The notes beneath the pieces are model-generated. The model saw only the letters and a program-made list of their open reading frames with translations, searched no databases and was not told the origin of the DNA. Positions 1-9,577 of a DNA stretch of 64,000 bases are shown here, piece after piece; the first letter of the stretch is position 1, and each line of letters opens with the position of its first letter. The DNA lies in the NCBI GenBank assembly GCA_040266995.1, contig JAWRHV010000023.1, forward strand, positions 1 through 64,000, given 5' to 3'. Source of the stretch: UBA4312 sp040266995. GTDB lineage: Bacteria > Bacillota_I > Bacilli_A > Erysipelotrichales > Erysipelotrichaceae. A program made the position numbers and the translations under genes.

Positions 1-890
1 TCGATCAACGCATCCACCGCTTCCTGCAGCATACGTTTTTCGTTCTGCACAATGATATTCGGTGTACCCAGATCCAACAGTTTACGCAAACGGTTATTAC
101 GTGTAATCACACGACGATACAGATCGTTCAGATCGCTGGTCGCAAAGCGACCGCCATCCAGCTGCAGCATCGGACGCAGATCCGGTGGTATTACCGGAAT
201 ATTTGTCAGGATCATCCATTCCGGAACGTTTTCACTGTATCGGAACGCATTGATCGTATCCAGACGCTTGATCAGCTTTTTCCGCTTTTCTCCGGTTGCT
301 TTTTCAAGCTGTTCCTGGATTGCCTGGTATTCTGCTTCCAGGTCAACATCCTGCAATAATTTCAGAACGGCTTCGGCACCGGTCTTGGCTTCAAATGAAC
401 CATATCCGTATAATGCCATATTTTCACGATATTCACGTTCTGACATGATTTGTTTGTATTCCAATTCCGAATCTTTCGGATCCGTTACAATATAGCTGAC
501 GAAGTATACAACTTCTTCCAGCTGTTTTGGCGTAACATCCAGCAACAACGCCATACGGCTCGGAATTCCACGCAAATACCAGATATGCGCTACCGGTGCT
601 GCTAGATGAATATGTCCCATACGTTCACGACGTACGCTTGATTTGGTAATTTCTACGCCACAACGGTCACAGACAACACCCTTGAAACGCACTTTCTTAT
701 ATTTACCACAAGCACATTCCCAGTCCTTTGTAGGACCGAAGATACGCTCGCAGAAAAGGCCGTCACGTTCTGCTTTCTGTGAACGATAATTGATGGTTTC
801 CGGCTTTGTTACTTCTCCATGAGACCATTCCAGAATTTTCTCAGGACTCGCCAGGCGAACCTGAATCGAGGCAAAATTATTTATACTCAT
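1..890 (-). CDS. rpoC: RNA polymerase subunit beta', N-terminal part (cut by window edge)
   Basis: Largest catalytic subunit of RNA polymerase. Only the first 296 codons or so are present; the gene runs off the left edge. The start ATG is at 890-888, six bases after the rpoB stop, and the protein begins MSINNFASIQVRLASPEKI. The zinc-ribbon cysteines typical of the beta' N-terminus are visible as CACG followed by CDRCGVE, then the conserved GHIHLAAPVAHIW and IPVIPPDLRP segments. No terminator separates it from rpoB, so the two are co-transcribed. The catalytic NADFDGD aspartates lie outside the window. Identification is secure. Confidence 0.97.
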   Translation of the reverse strand, partial: MSINNFASIQVRLASPEKILEWSHGEVTKPETINYRSQKAERDGLFCERIFGPTKDWECACGKYKKVRFKGVVCDRCGVEITKSSVRRERMGHIHLAAPVAHIWYLRGIPSRMALLLDVTPKQLEEVVYFVSYIVTDPKDSELEYKQIMSEREYRENMALYGYGSFEAKTGAEAVLKLLQDVDLEAEYQAIQEQLEKATGEKRKKLIKRLDTINAFRYSENVPEWMILTNIPVIPPDLRPMLQLDGGRFATSDLNDLYRRVITRNNRLRKLLDLGTPNIIVQNEKRMLQEAVDALI

Positions 891-896
891 AGATTC

Positions 897-3800
897 TTAC
901 GCCTCCTCATCGTATAGGTCGATATCATTCAATGTATCTTCCATGTCATTCACTAATTCTTCTTTTGTTTCTTCCGGCATCACGACAGGAGCAGCCACGG
1001 TCTGCTCTTCCTCATCGGTGTTGGTGATGTCGACTTCCTGTCCGTTTTCATCCAGGCAGCGAACATCGATAGCCAGACCCTGTAATTCGTGCATCAATAC
1101 ACGGAAGGATTCTGGTACACCCGGTTCCGGAATATCTTTTCCTTTGATGATAGCTTCATACGTCTTGATACGACCCTGAATATCATCGGATTTAATTGTC
1201 AAAATTTCCTGCAGTGTATGAGCGGCACCATAAGCCTCCAGTGCCCATACCTCCATTTCACCGAAACGCTGTCCACCGTTCTGTGCTTTACCACCTAACG
1301 GCTGCTGCGTTACCAGAGAATACGGACCCGTTGCACGGGCATGCAATTTATCGTCAACCATGTGAGCCAGCTTGATCATATACATAACGCCAACGCTGAT
1401 TCGTTCATCGAACGGCTCCCCAGTCATACCATCGTACAATACTTGTTTTCCATCGTGCGTCATGCTGGCTTCCTTCATAACATCCAGCAATTCCTCATTG
1501 GAAACACCGTCAAATACCGGTGTGGAGAATTTGACGCCACCCAGCTTGCGGGCCGCATATCCCAGATGGATCTCCAGGATCTGTCCGATATTCATACGGG
1601 AAGGCACACCAAACGGATTCAAGATGACATCGATCGGCTGTCCATCGGCAGTAAACGGCATATCCTCGATCGGCAGGATCTTGGAGATAACACCTTTATT
1701 ACCATGACGTCCGGACATCTTGTCACCTTCAGAAATCTTACGTTTTTGTGCAATATATACTTTTACACGTGTATTGACTCCCGGTGGAAGCTCCGATCCA
1801 TCGCCACGACGGAATACACGGATCGAATGAACGATACCGGCCCCGCCATGTGGAACCTTCAATGAATTGTCGCGGACCTCACGCGATTTTTCACCGAAAA
1901 TAGCCAATAACAGTTTTTCTTCCGGACTAACTTCACTTTGTCCCTTCGGCGTTACTTTACCAACTAAAATATCGCCTTCTTTTACTTCGGAACCAACTAA
2001 GATCACACCGTTTTCATCCAATTTACGCACAGCGTTTTCACCGACGTTCGGAATATCCCGGGTAATCTCCTCCGGTCCTAGTTTCGTATCACGACAGTCA
2101 ATGTCATACTCTTCAATATGAATGGATGTATAAACATCATCACTGACTAAACGTTCCGACATGATGATGGCATCCTCATAGTTGTAGCCATACCACGTGG
2201 AATAAGCGATAACCACGTTCTGACCTAATGCCAGTTCACCGTTTTCCATACTTGGTCCATCGGCCAGGATATCGCCCTTCTCAACCTTTTCCCCGGTTTC
2301 CACGATCGGGTGCTGGTTGATACATGTGCTCGCATTGGAACGAGCAAATTTACGTAATTGATACGTATGTTCCACACCGTCTTCGGATGTGTTGACAATA
2401 CGCAGACTATCTACATAAGTAATGGTTCCGTCTTCCTTGGCTACAATACCGACACCGGAATCTCTGGCAATTTTATATTCCATACCTGTTCCGACATATG
2501 GTGAATGCGGGTTCAACAGCGGTACAGCCTGACGCTGCATGTTGGCACCCATCAGGGCACGGGACGCATCGTCATTTTCCAGGAAAGGCACACACGCAGT
2601 AGCCACCGATACAATCTGTTTCGGGGAGACGTCGGCCAGCTCTACATCTTTACGGTCAGCAATGATCGTATCCCCGGCTTTACGGGCGATGACATGTTCA
2701 TTGATCAAACGTCCGTCACGTACCTCGTTGGCCTGCGCAATGACATAATCAGCCTCTTCATCGGCACTCAGGTAAACAGCTTTTTCCTGTACCGTACCAT
2801 CTTCATTGACAATACGATACGGTGTCTGAATAAAACCATATTCATTGATTTTTGCGTAGGTTGTCAGGTTTGAGATCAATCCGATATTCGGACCTTCCGG
2901 TGTCTCGATCGGACAGATACGGCCATAGTGAGAAGAATGTACGTCACGTACTTCAAATCCGGCACGGTCACGTGTCAAACCACCAGGTCCTAAAGCTGAA
3001 ATACGACGCTTATTGGTTAATTCAGCCAGCGGGTTCTGCTGATCCATAAACTGCGATAACTGAGAACTCGAGAAGAATTCCTTGATTGCCGCTGTCAAAG
3101 GACGAATATTCGTCAGCTTACGCGGTGTCAGACTATCCAGTTCCTGAATGGACATACGGTCATGAACCACACGTTCCATACGGGACAAACCGATACGGAA
3201 CTGATTCTGGATCAATTCACCGACTGAACGAATACGACGGTTTCCCAGCATATCGATATCATCGGTCGTTCCCACATGTTCCATCACATTCAGATTATAG
3301 GCAAAGAATGCGTACATATCCGAAATGGTAATGGTATGCTTGTTGGCATATGGATCGTTTCCGATAATCTTGACTTCATTGCCATCGGCATCCAGCGCAA
3401 ACAATTCCTGCACGCAGGCTCCAACCAGCCATACCGTTAACGGTTCATTGGCAGCACGGCTCTTTAAAGCTTCCACTGCTTCTGACTGGATTCGGTTTTC
3501 CGGTTCATATTTTGTATCCCCTTTGATATTGACAGGGATATCTTCACGGTGGATGTCATAACGGTCTACCAACAGTTCCATCGTGTCATCCACAACATCC
3601 TGTCCCTTTTGATTTGTCACACGGCCGGCTACATATAAATATTGTCCGTAGCTCAATACAGCTTCCGCATTTTCTTCTGTCAGTTCAACCGGTTGCGCAA
3701 TCAGCCCCGCGTAAACAGGTACCTCTTCAACAGCCGTTTTCAGTAAATCCGTATCCTGACGAGTCAGAACGGTTCCCTTTTCATAAAATACATTGTCTGC

Positions 3801-5054
3801 ATCGATATCTTCAGCTAAAATACGTCCAACCAGACCATAGTGATAAGAAGTAGGAATGGAAACAATATCCTCTTCGTGGAATTCACTACGGAACGGGAAG
3901 GCTTTACAATACGTTCCTTTTGCCAGCTGATCACGCAGTGCATTTCGTTCATCACGATGGATCAAAGTGCCCTTTTCCATAAAGACATTTTCATCCACAT
4001 CCAGAATATCATGGGCTAATACCATGCCATCCAGACGACTGATCGCATTCAGCTTCTTACGCAGCTTATAACGACCTGCCTTGGTCAGATCATAGCGACG
4101 CGGATCAAAGAACTTCGCCTGCATCAATGTGATCGATCCACTGACGATCGGCATTTCATCACTTCTCTGGTTTTCATAGAATGACAATAATGCCTCATGG
4201 GTTGTCTTAACTTTATCGTTTAATAAAGAATTTTCGATTTCTTCATATTTTCCGAAGAACGCCGTATACAACAATAAATACAAATTCATGTATTCACGCT
4301 GTTCCTGATCAACAGCCAGATCCTCCGGCCATTGTTTTCCCATAGAACGAAGGAAGATTTCCAACTGTTCTGTATTTTGCGTATCATCTAAATCCCCTAC
4401 ATTTAAAGACATACCAATCGCTTTAAAAAGGATGGAGAACAAAATCTTACGACGGCGGTCAATCGATACATTGATCAGACGACCATTTGTCGTTTTCTTC
4501 TGCTCTGTCATAAACTCCAACCATGTTCCACGGCTCGGAATCAGTTCACAGTTGTAGTTTTGTTTTCCGTTCTTTTCATCATATACCTGTGAAAAGTATG
4601 CCCCCGGAGAACGCACAATCTGACTGACGATAACACGTTCGGCTCCATTGATGATAAACGTTCCCGTTTCTGTCATTAATGGAAAATCCCCTAGATAAAC
4701 TTCCTCTCTTTTTGTTCGGATCTCTCCGGTAGTGGAATCGGTAATCTCCAATTCCATCTCAGCATAAAGAGGTGCTGCATAGTTACACTCTCTATACATG
4801 GATTCTTCCCGGTTATACTTCGGTTTATCGAAATGATAACGCAAGAAGTTTAGCTTGATGTTTTTACCATAGTTTTCAATCGGATAGATTTCATCGAAAA
4901 CTTCCTGGATTCCCTCTTTTGTAAACCATTCATAAGAGTCTGTCTGGATTTCGACAAGATTTGGCAGTTCCAAGTTGCCGCTTACTTTTGAATAATCACG
5001 TCGTTGTGCCTTTTTGCCACAATTCGTGATTCGATACGCTTTGTTGCTCTCCAT
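897..5054 (-). CDS. rpoB: RNA polymerase subunit beta
   Basis: Second catalytic subunit of RNA polymerase, 1385 residues. The ATG at 5054 is chosen because it follows an AAAGGAAGG ribosome site; an upstream in-frame ATG has none. The N-terminal lobe, the rifampicin region (SSSQLSQFMDQQNPLAEL) and the C-terminal clamp (GGKAQNGGQRFGEMEVWALE) are all intact. Two oddities are visible: residue 681 is Asn (LTNKRRIS) where E. coli has His526, and the part between AGRYKLRKKL (about residue 325) and GTTDDIDMLGNRR (about 590) is roughly 145 residues longer than in Bacillus, with two similar segments containing EKGTLIH and EKGTVLT. The rpoC gene follows directly. Confidence 0.98.
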   Translation of the reverse strand: MESNKAYRITNCGKKAQRRDYSKVSGNLELPNLVEIQTDSYEWFTKEGIQEVFDEIYPIENYGKNIKLNFLRYHFDKPKYNREESMYRECNYAAPLYAEMELEITDSTTGEIRTKREEVYLGDFPLMTETGTFIINGAERVIVSQIVRSPGAYFSQVYDEKNGKQNYNCELIPSRGTWLEFMTEQKKTTNGRLINVSIDRRRKILFSILFKAIGMSLNVGDLDDTQNTEQLEIFLRSMGKQWPEDLAVDQEQREYMNLYLLLYTAFFGKYEEIENSLLNDKVKTTHEALLSFYENQRSDEMPIVSGSITLMQAKFFDPRRYDLTKAGRYKLRKKLNAISRLDGMVLAHDILDVDENVFMEKGTLIHRDERNALRDQLAKGTYCKAFPFRSEFHEEDIVSIPTSYHYGLVGRILAEDIDADNVFYEKGTVLTRQDTDLLKTAVEEVPVYAGLIAQPVELTEENAEAVLSYGQYLYVAGRVTNQKGQDVVDDTMELLVDRYDIHREDIPVNIKGDTKYEPENRIQSEAVEALKSRAANEPLTVWLVGACVQELFALDADGNEVKIIGNDPYANKHTITISDMYAFFAYNLNVMEHVGTTDDIDMLGNRRIRSVGELIQNQFRIGLSRMERVVHDRMSIQELDSLTPRKLTNIRPLTAAIKEFFSSSQLSQFMDQQNPLAELTNKRRISALGPGGLTRDRAGFEVRDVHSSHYGRICPIETPEGPNIGLISNLTTYAKINEYGFIQTPYRIVNEDGTVQEKAVYLSADEEADYVIAQANEVRDGRLINEHVIARKAGDTIIADRKDVELADVSPKQIVSVATACVPFLENDDASRALMGANMQRQAVPLLNPHSPYVGTGMEYKIARDSGVGIVAKEDGTITYVDSLRIVNTSEDGVEHTYQLRKFARSNASTCINQHPIVETGEKVEKGDILADGPSMENGELALGQNVVIAYSTWYGYNYEDAIIMSERLVSDDVYTSIHIEEYDIDCRDTKLGPEEITRDIPNVGENAVRKLDENGVILVGSEVKEGDILVGKVTPKGQSEVSPEEKLLLAIFGEKSREVRDNSLKVPHGGAGIVHSIRVFRRGDGSELPPGVNTRVKVYIAQKRKISEGDKMSGRHGNKGVISKILPIEDMPFTADGQPIDVILNPFGVPSRMNIGQILEIHLGYAARKLGGVKFSTPVFDGVSNEELLDVMKEASMTHDGKQVLYDGMTGEPFDERISVGVMYMIKLAHMVDDKLHARATGPYSLVTQQPLGGKAQNGGQRFGEMEVWALEAYGAAHTLQEILTIKSDDIQGRIKTYEAIIKGKDIPEPGVPESFRVLMHELQGLAIDVRCLDENGQEVDITNTDEEEQTVAAPVVMPEETKEELVNDMEDTLNDIDLYDEEA

Positions 5055-5119
5055 GCATGCCTTCCTTTCGTTATAGCGTCCAAAAGGGCATAGTACCCCC
5101 AAGGACTATTATGCAATTT

Positions 5120-5151
5120 ATTATACTAGCAGTAACATGAATAAATGTCAA
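5120..5151 (-). promoter_or_regulatory. Probable sigma-A promoter of rpoBC
   Basis: On the minus strand TTGACA (5151-5146) is followed by TATAAT (5125-5120) at a long 20-nt spacing; TAGTAT (5128-5123) gives the ideal 17 nt with 4/6 match. Either would give a leader of about 60 nt before the rpoB ATG. It lies just downstream of a terminator, so rpoBC starts its own transcript here. Confidence 0.55.
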
Positions 5152-5169
5152 TATGATTTTAAAAAATAA

Positions 5170-5197
5170 AATGTACCTATGTATTCGTAGGTACATT
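5170..5197 (-). terminator. Intrinsic terminator after the DUF3783-like gene
   Basis: Perfect 10-bp stem AATGTACCTA/TAGGTACATT with an 8-nt loop, followed on the minus strand by a T-rich tract (complement of 5161-5169). It ends the gene at 5225-5719. Confidence 0.7.
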
Positions 5198-5224
5198 ATT
5201 TTTGACAGGGTAAATATGCGAGTT

Positions 5225-5719
5225 TTAAGATTTCATCGGTTGAATTTGTAAATAGGTCTCCTGCAGCTGTTCCAGGGTTGTTTCCGGATCCTCCAGTAAA
5301 CTGTATGCGCGGACCATTCGTTTACGATAAAAAGGATCCGCTTTTAAACGCGTTTTATCCGGATGCGTGATAATGTCGTAGATTTTCTCCTTTAGCGCAT
5401 AGTATTCATATTCCTGCTCTACGATTTCCATAAGGTATTCCAACGTCCAGTTTATATTGTTTTCTGTATTGACAGCTACCCGAGGAATGAAGATTTCCTC
5501 TTTTTTCAATGCCTCCGCCAGTCGCTGCTGGTTCGTTTCCGGCTCCTCATATAAATATAGAAAGCCATTTCCCTTTCCGGAAGATGTCCGTTCGGTTTTT
5601 AACAGCTCTTTCATAGGCAATCCCTTTTGAAGGTCGCCGACCACACGATATGACAAGGATAATGAATCCATGATTTCAAGGATACGATTTGTTTCCTTTC
5701 CCAGATATATGATTACCAT
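5225..5719 (-). CDS. DUF3783-like conserved hypothetical protein
   Basis: A 164-residue cytoplasmic protein of unknown function. The middle part (about residues 50-115: FLYLYEEP, RVAVNTENNINWTLEYLMEIVEQEYEYYA) resembles the DUF3783 family of Firmicutes, in which a short hydrophobic strand is followed by a conserved W-T-x-x-x-L helix. No signal peptide, membrane segment or catalytic motif is visible. It has an AAAGG ribosome site, stands alone between a divergent lipoprotein gene and its own terminator, and its start codon abuts the -35 element of that neighbour. Family assignment is from memory of the motif and is tentative. Confidence 0.6.
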   Translation of the reverse strand: MVIIYLGKETNRILEIMDSLSLSYRVVGDLQKGLPMKELLKTERTSSGKGNGFLYLYEEPETNQQRLAEALKKEEIFIPRVAVNTENNINWTLEYLMEIVEQEYEYYALKEKIYDIITHPDKTRLKADPFYRKRMVRAYSLLEDPETTLEQLQETYLQIQPMKS

Positions 5720-5720
5720 T

Positions 5721-5749
5721 TTGACACACCTTTCTTTTAATTATAGAAT
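5721..5749 (+). promoter_or_regulatory. Sigma-A promoter of the lipoprotein gene
   Basis: TTGACA at 5721-5726, a 17-nt spacer and TAGAAT at 5744-5749, with AAGGAGG at 5761-5767 just before the ATG. The -35 box lies immediately next to the divergent start codon at 5719. Confidence 0.8.
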
Positions 5750-5773
5750 ACTTATATCACAAGGAGGACCTTT

Positions 5774-6490
5774 ATGAGAAGAATTCTGACTCTTTTTCTA
5801 AGCTTCAGTGTATTGATCGGTTTGTGCGGATGTTCTTCCAAGGCGAACAAAGACCATGTCATCACGTTCTTTGATGCCTTTGATAAAACGCTCAATTTGG
5901 ATTCCGGCCACATTGTCGGAACAGTGACGATGCTCAACAATAAAGACACATCAAAGATGCATCTGGATATACAGCTCGATCAGACCCAGCAGGTGGAATG
6001 TGCCCTGACGCTGGGACTGACAGCCAATGAAAATCATGTCGATGATTATATTGACTTTTATATCCATGACGGAAAGACCTATCTTAATAATATGGGTACC
6101 AAAAGCCAAAGCAAAGCAGAGAACATCGGCTTGAGTGAAGGGCAGAAGTTGTCTGCCTACAATCCGTTTCTAAGCTATTCGGATACAGAACTGGCTTCCG
6201 TATTCACCTCTTCGGAAAAGAAAGAAGACGTTTATACGTTTACCGTCGATCCAAGCTTGTTGTCGAGCTATCTGGATGAGCTGGGAACCGTGGATATCGC
6301 AAAAGCGGAGATCCAGGCAACGATCCCAGATGCATATATCACCCGGCTGCAGATCCATATCAAAGGAAAACAGACGGTCTATGAAAATACCAGTGATTTT
6401 GACATCACCATCGAAGCTTCCCTGGAGGATATCAATTCATTAAAGGAGATTGCTTTTCCGGAGGATCTGGATAGCTATCCAACAGAATAA
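5774..6490 (+). CDS. Predicted lipoprotein of unknown function
   Basis: A 238-residue exported lipoprotein. The first 20 residues form a lipoprotein signal peptide (MRRILTLFLSFSVLIGLCGC) with lipobox LCGC, so Cys20 should be lipidated and the protein anchored on the outer face of the membrane. The rest is an amphipathic beta-rich sequence with alternating polar and hydrophobic residues, which suggests a LolA/LppX-like or DUF6612-like fold, but no family is recognised with confidence. It has a strong promoter and ribosome site, is monocistronic and ends in a bidirectional terminator. No functional claim can be made beyond envelope localisation. Confidence 0.75.
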   Translation: MRRILTLFLSFSVLIGLCGCSSKANKDHVITFFDAFDKTLNLDSGHIVGTVTMLNNKDTSKMHLDIQLDQTQQVECALTLGLTANENHVDDYIDFYIHDGKTYLNNMGTKSQSKAENIGLSEGQKLSAYNPFLSYSDTELASVFTSSEKKEDVYTFTVDPSLLSSYLDELGTVDIAKAEIQATIPDAYITRLQIHIKGKQTVYENTSDFDITIEASLEDINSLKEIAFPEDLDSYPTE

Positions 6491-6523
6491 AAAAAGTGTC
6501 GGACACAACGTTCGACACTTTTT
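6491..6523. terminator. Bidirectional terminator between convergent genes
   Basis: Perfect 11-bp stem AAAAAGTGTCG/CGACACTTTTT with an 11-nt loop; A and T runs flank both sides, so it can end transcripts from the lipoprotein gene (plus) and the amidohydrolase operon (minus). The last bases overlap the amidohydrolase stop codon. Confidence 0.85.
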
Positions 6524-7811
6524 ATAATGTATCCATGTAGGCATCCAGCAGCTTCTCGCACTGCGTATTCTTTTTGATCACAGGTTTTTTCCATACCTTT
6601 CCCCGGAAGATCACCGTATCTACAGAGCGAAGAACACTCAGATCTTCCAATGGATTGGCATTCAGCAAGATCATGTCCGCGCTCTTTCCGATATCGATGG
6701 ATCCTGTGATCTCATCACAACCGGCAATGATCGCGTTGCCGAGGGTGGCACTGTATAACGCAAAGGATGGTTCCACACCGACCAGTTTATGAAAGTAAAC
6801 GAGCTCCCTCCACATGTCATAATGGGTAATATAAGGAACAACGGTATCCGTTCCCAGACCGACCGGGATGTCGTGTTCCAGGGCACTGCGGGCATTCTCA
6901 ATAATACCGTTCATCACCACATGGGCATTGAAGTATGTGACATCATTCACCCTGGTAATATTCTGATCAAACTTCGCGTAAGGAATGCAGGGGGAAAGAG
7001 TCGTAATCAAGCTCGCCTGGTTCTTTTTAAATTGATACAGGATATCGGAAGTCGTGGGCGCGCCGTGTTCAATCGTATCCACACCGTTCTCCAAGGCAAT
7101 CTGCAAGCCTTCGGTGCTCTCTACATGCGCAGCTACCTTATATCCCTTCTCATGTGCCCGGTCGCAACAGGCCTTGACATATTCCTGCGGCATCCGCAGG
7201 ATACCGGGTTCTCCCTTGACCATGGAATCCATAATACCCCCGGTAATCATCAATTTGATCAAGTCCGGTTTCTGCGCAATGGTTTGATCAACAAACCGAA
7301 CAGCATCGGCCACGCTGGTAGCTGGATAAGCGACTGAACCGGCCATGTGCCCTTTCGGAACCGTCACAGCCATGTTGGATACGTACATTCGCGGTCCTTT
7401 GATCTTCCCTTGATTGACAAGATCCCGGATCTGACTGTCAATATCTCCGATTCCTCCGACCGTGCGGATCGTGGTCACACCGCTGGCTAAGGCCACTTCC
7501 ACCGAACGTTTACAGATCGTTGTACAAACGTGTCGCATAATACGCGAATGCAGCACTGCCTGCGCCAGTTTTGTGTTATCCAGCTCAACAACTTTAGGAA
7601 AACCATTGCCGGGAAGATGCACGTGCATATTAATCAGTCCCGGACAAACAAACTGATCGGTACAGTCTATGACATTGTCTTCGCTTTGAACAGTAAGATT
7701 CTGTCCTATATCCATAATGGTCTGCTGGTCGATCACAATATCCATATTCGGCTGGACCGACATATCCTTATGTCCGTTGATCAGATTGACGTTTTTCAAA
7801 ATTGTACGCAT
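6522..7811 (-). CDS. Metal-dependent amidohydrolase
   Basis: Cytoplasmic hydrolase of the amidohydrolase superfamily, 429 residues. Visible metal and active-site motifs in order: HVHLPG (about residue 63, the HxH pair), LIKLMITGG (about 187, with the lysine expected to be carboxylated), HVES (about 229), EHGAP (about 249) and GTDT (about 323, the final aspartate). This set resembles the imidazolonepropionase/Xaa-Pro dipeptidase branch, which cleaves amide bonds in small cyclic or N-acyl amino-acid derivatives; the substrate cannot be told from sequence. Last gene of the operon that begins at 12068, with a GGAGGG ribosome site. Superfamily secure, substrate unknown. Confidence 0.85.
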   Translation of the reverse strand: MRTILKNVNLINGHKDMSVQPNMDIVIDQQTIMDIGQNLTVQSEDNVIDCTDQFVCPGLINMHVHLPGNGFPKVVELDNTKLAQAVLHSRIMRHVCTTICKRSVEVALASGVTTIRTVGGIGDIDSQIRDLVNQGKIKGPRMYVSNMAVTVPKGHMAGSVAYPATSVADAVRFVDQTIAQKPDLIKLMITGGIMDSMVKGEPGILRMPQEYVKACCDRAHEKGYKVAAHVESTEGLQIALENGVDTIEHGAPTTSDILYQFKKNQASLITTLSPCIPYAKFDQNITRVNDVTYFNAHVVMNGIIENARSALEHDIPVGLGTDTVVPYITHYDMWRELVYFHKLVGVEPSFALYSATLGNAIIAGCDEITGSIDIGKSADMILLNANPLEDLSVLRSVDTVIFRGKVWKKPVIKKNTQCEKLLDAYMDTL

Positions 7812-7843
7812 AAACCCTCCAGAACAAACATTATTTTTTCTAT

Positions 7844-8461
7844 TTAGAATCCCAGGATCATCCGGGAAAAGGCAACAAAGATATCCAGTATTTCTGTGCG
7901 CAGTAAAATCAGAGGCCGTGTGATGATTCCTGTATACAATAATATAATAAATACAATCATCATGATCTGATTTCCTTGAATGCTGCGATAGTACAAGTCA
8001 TCCGGCAAAACCGCAAAAAGGATCTTTGAACCGTCCAGTGGAGGAATCGGTAAAAGATTAAAGATGCCGAAGCCGATGCTTAATATCGCAGTAACATTCA
8101 GACATGTTAATAGGAATGAAGGATAGGCACCCATCTTCAGTATCAGAAAATAGATGAATATACAAACAAATCCCAAAATAAAATTGGCCAATGGACCCGC
8201 AAAGGACGTCCAGACAATTCCCATCTTCTTATTCTTGTAGTAACGGGAATCGATCGGCACCGGTTTAGCCCATCCGAAGCGGAAAAGCAACATACATACC
8301 AGTCCCATCCAGTCCACGTGTTTCAACGGATTCAAGGTCAAACGTCCCTGGATCTTCGCTGTGGGATCCCCAAATAAATAGGACATCAACCCATGCGCCA
8401 GTTCATGAACGGACATCGACAAGATAACGCCGATGACCAAAGCAGCATATTCAGTTACCAT
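7844..8461 (-). CDS. Site-2-type membrane zinc protease (M50 family)
   Basis: Integral membrane metalloprotease of 205 residues. The zinc motif HELAHG lies near residue 20 in the first membrane segment, followed by FGDPTAKIQGRLTLNP; the third ligand is in NLLPIPPLDGSKIL near residue 137. About four to five hydrophobic segments are visible. This compact form lacks a PDZ domain and matches the YwhC-like M50 subgroup rather than RseP/RasP. It sits 9 bp after ychF with a GAGG ribosome site and is probably translated from the same message. Substrate unknown. Confidence 0.87.
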   Translation of the reverse strand: MVTEYAALVIGVILSMSVHELAHGLMSYLFGDPTAKIQGRLTLNPLKHVDWMGLVCMLLFRFGWAKPVPIDSRYYKNKKMGIVWTSFAGPLANFILGFVCIFIYFLILKMGAYPSFLLTCLNVTAILSIGFGIFNLLPIPPLDGSKILFAVLPDDLYYRSIQGNQIMMIVFIILLYTGIITRPLILLRTEILDIFVAFSRMILGF

Positions 8462-8470
8462 ACGCAGCCT

Positions 8471-9574
8471 CTACACATTAAAGCGGAAGTGCACCACATC
8501 CCCATCCTGCATGACGTATTCTTTTCCTTCCGAACGCAATAGTCCGGCTTCCTTGATGGCATGTTCACTTTCCAGACGATCTATATCTTCAAAACGATAA
8601 ATCTCGGCACGTATAAATCCACGTTTGAAATCCGTATGAATGATACCGGCACAGTCCGGCGCTTTCATCCCCTTGGTAAATGTCCATGCACGACATTCAT
8701 CTTCTCCTGCAGTCAGGAACGTGCATAGATTTAATACTGTATACGCCTTTTGGATCAATGTATCCAGGCCGCTGGATGGCATCCCGAGCTCTTCTAGAAA
8801 CAGTTCTTTCTCTTCGGCATCCAGACCCGATAACTCTTCCTCGATCTTCGCACATAACGGCACTACCTGCGCATGCTGGGTATCTGCCAGTTCCTTCAAT
8901 GCTTGAAAATACGGATTCTGCTGCGGGTCAACAATTCCCTCTTCATCCATATTGGCCACAAAGATGACCGGCTTGTTTGTCAACAAACTGTAATTCTTTA
9001 AGAAAGCTTCCTCGTCGTCCGTAAACTCCAACGTGCGGGCAGCTTTTCCAGCTTCCAGGCATTCTTTCAGTTTTCCTAAAAGCTCAACCTCCATCTGGGC
9101 TTCTTTATCCTTGGTTGTTTTGGCTTTTCTTTCTACCTTGGCAATTCGGTTTTCCACGGTCTGAAGATCCGCCATGACCAGTTCCAGATCAATGATGTCC
9201 ACATCCCGTACCGGATCGATCGTGTTTTCCACATGGGTAATGTTGGCATCATCAAAACATCGGACCACATGACAAATGGCATCGGTCAGACGAATATTCG
9301 ATAAAAACTGGTTCCCCAGTCCTTCTCCTTTGCTGGCACCTTTTACAAGACCAGCTATATCGGTAAACTCAAAGGTAGTATAAATTGTTTTCTTAGGGTG
9401 AAACAATTCCGTCAAACGGTCAATCCTTGCATCCGGAACTTCCACTACACCCACATTGGGGGCAATGGTCGCAAACGGGTAGTTGGCCGCTTCCACCTGT
9501 GAATTCGTGATGGCATTAAATAAAGTAGACTTCCCGACATTCGGTAGTCCGACAATTCCTGCTGTTAATGGCAT
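8471..9574 (-). CDS. ychF: Obg-family ATPase YchF
   Basis: Ribosome-associated P-loop ATPase of the OLA1/YchF family, 367 residues. The P-loop GLPNVGKST is at about residues 8-16, the switch segment (ANYPFATIAPN) follows, then DIAGLVKGASKGEGLG. The nucleotide-specificity motif is NMDE rather than the GTPase NKxD, as in family members that prefer ATP. The C-terminal TGS domain (AWTFTKGMKAPDCAGIIH) is complete. As in Bacillus subtilis (yyaF-yyzM) it lies next to a DUF951 gene. Identification is secure. Confidence 0.97.
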   Translation of the reverse strand: MPLTAGIVGLPNVGKSTLFNAITNSQVEAANYPFATIAPNVGVVEVPDARIDRLTELFHPKKTIYTTFEFTDIAGLVKGASKGEGLGNQFLSNIRLTDAICHVVRCFDDANITHVENTIDPVRDVDIIDLELVMADLQTVENRIAKVERKAKTTKDKEAQMEVELLGKLKECLEAGKAARTLEFTDDEEAFLKNYSLLTNKPVIFVANMDEEGIVDPQQNPYFQALKELADTQHAQVVPLCAKIEEELSGLDAEEKELFLEELGMPSSGLDTLIQKAYTVLNLCTFLTAGEDECRAWTFTKGMKAPDCAGIIHTDFKRGFIRAEIYRFEDIDRLESEHAIKEAGLLRSEGKEYVMQDGDVVHFRFNV

Positions 9575-9577
9575 AAT

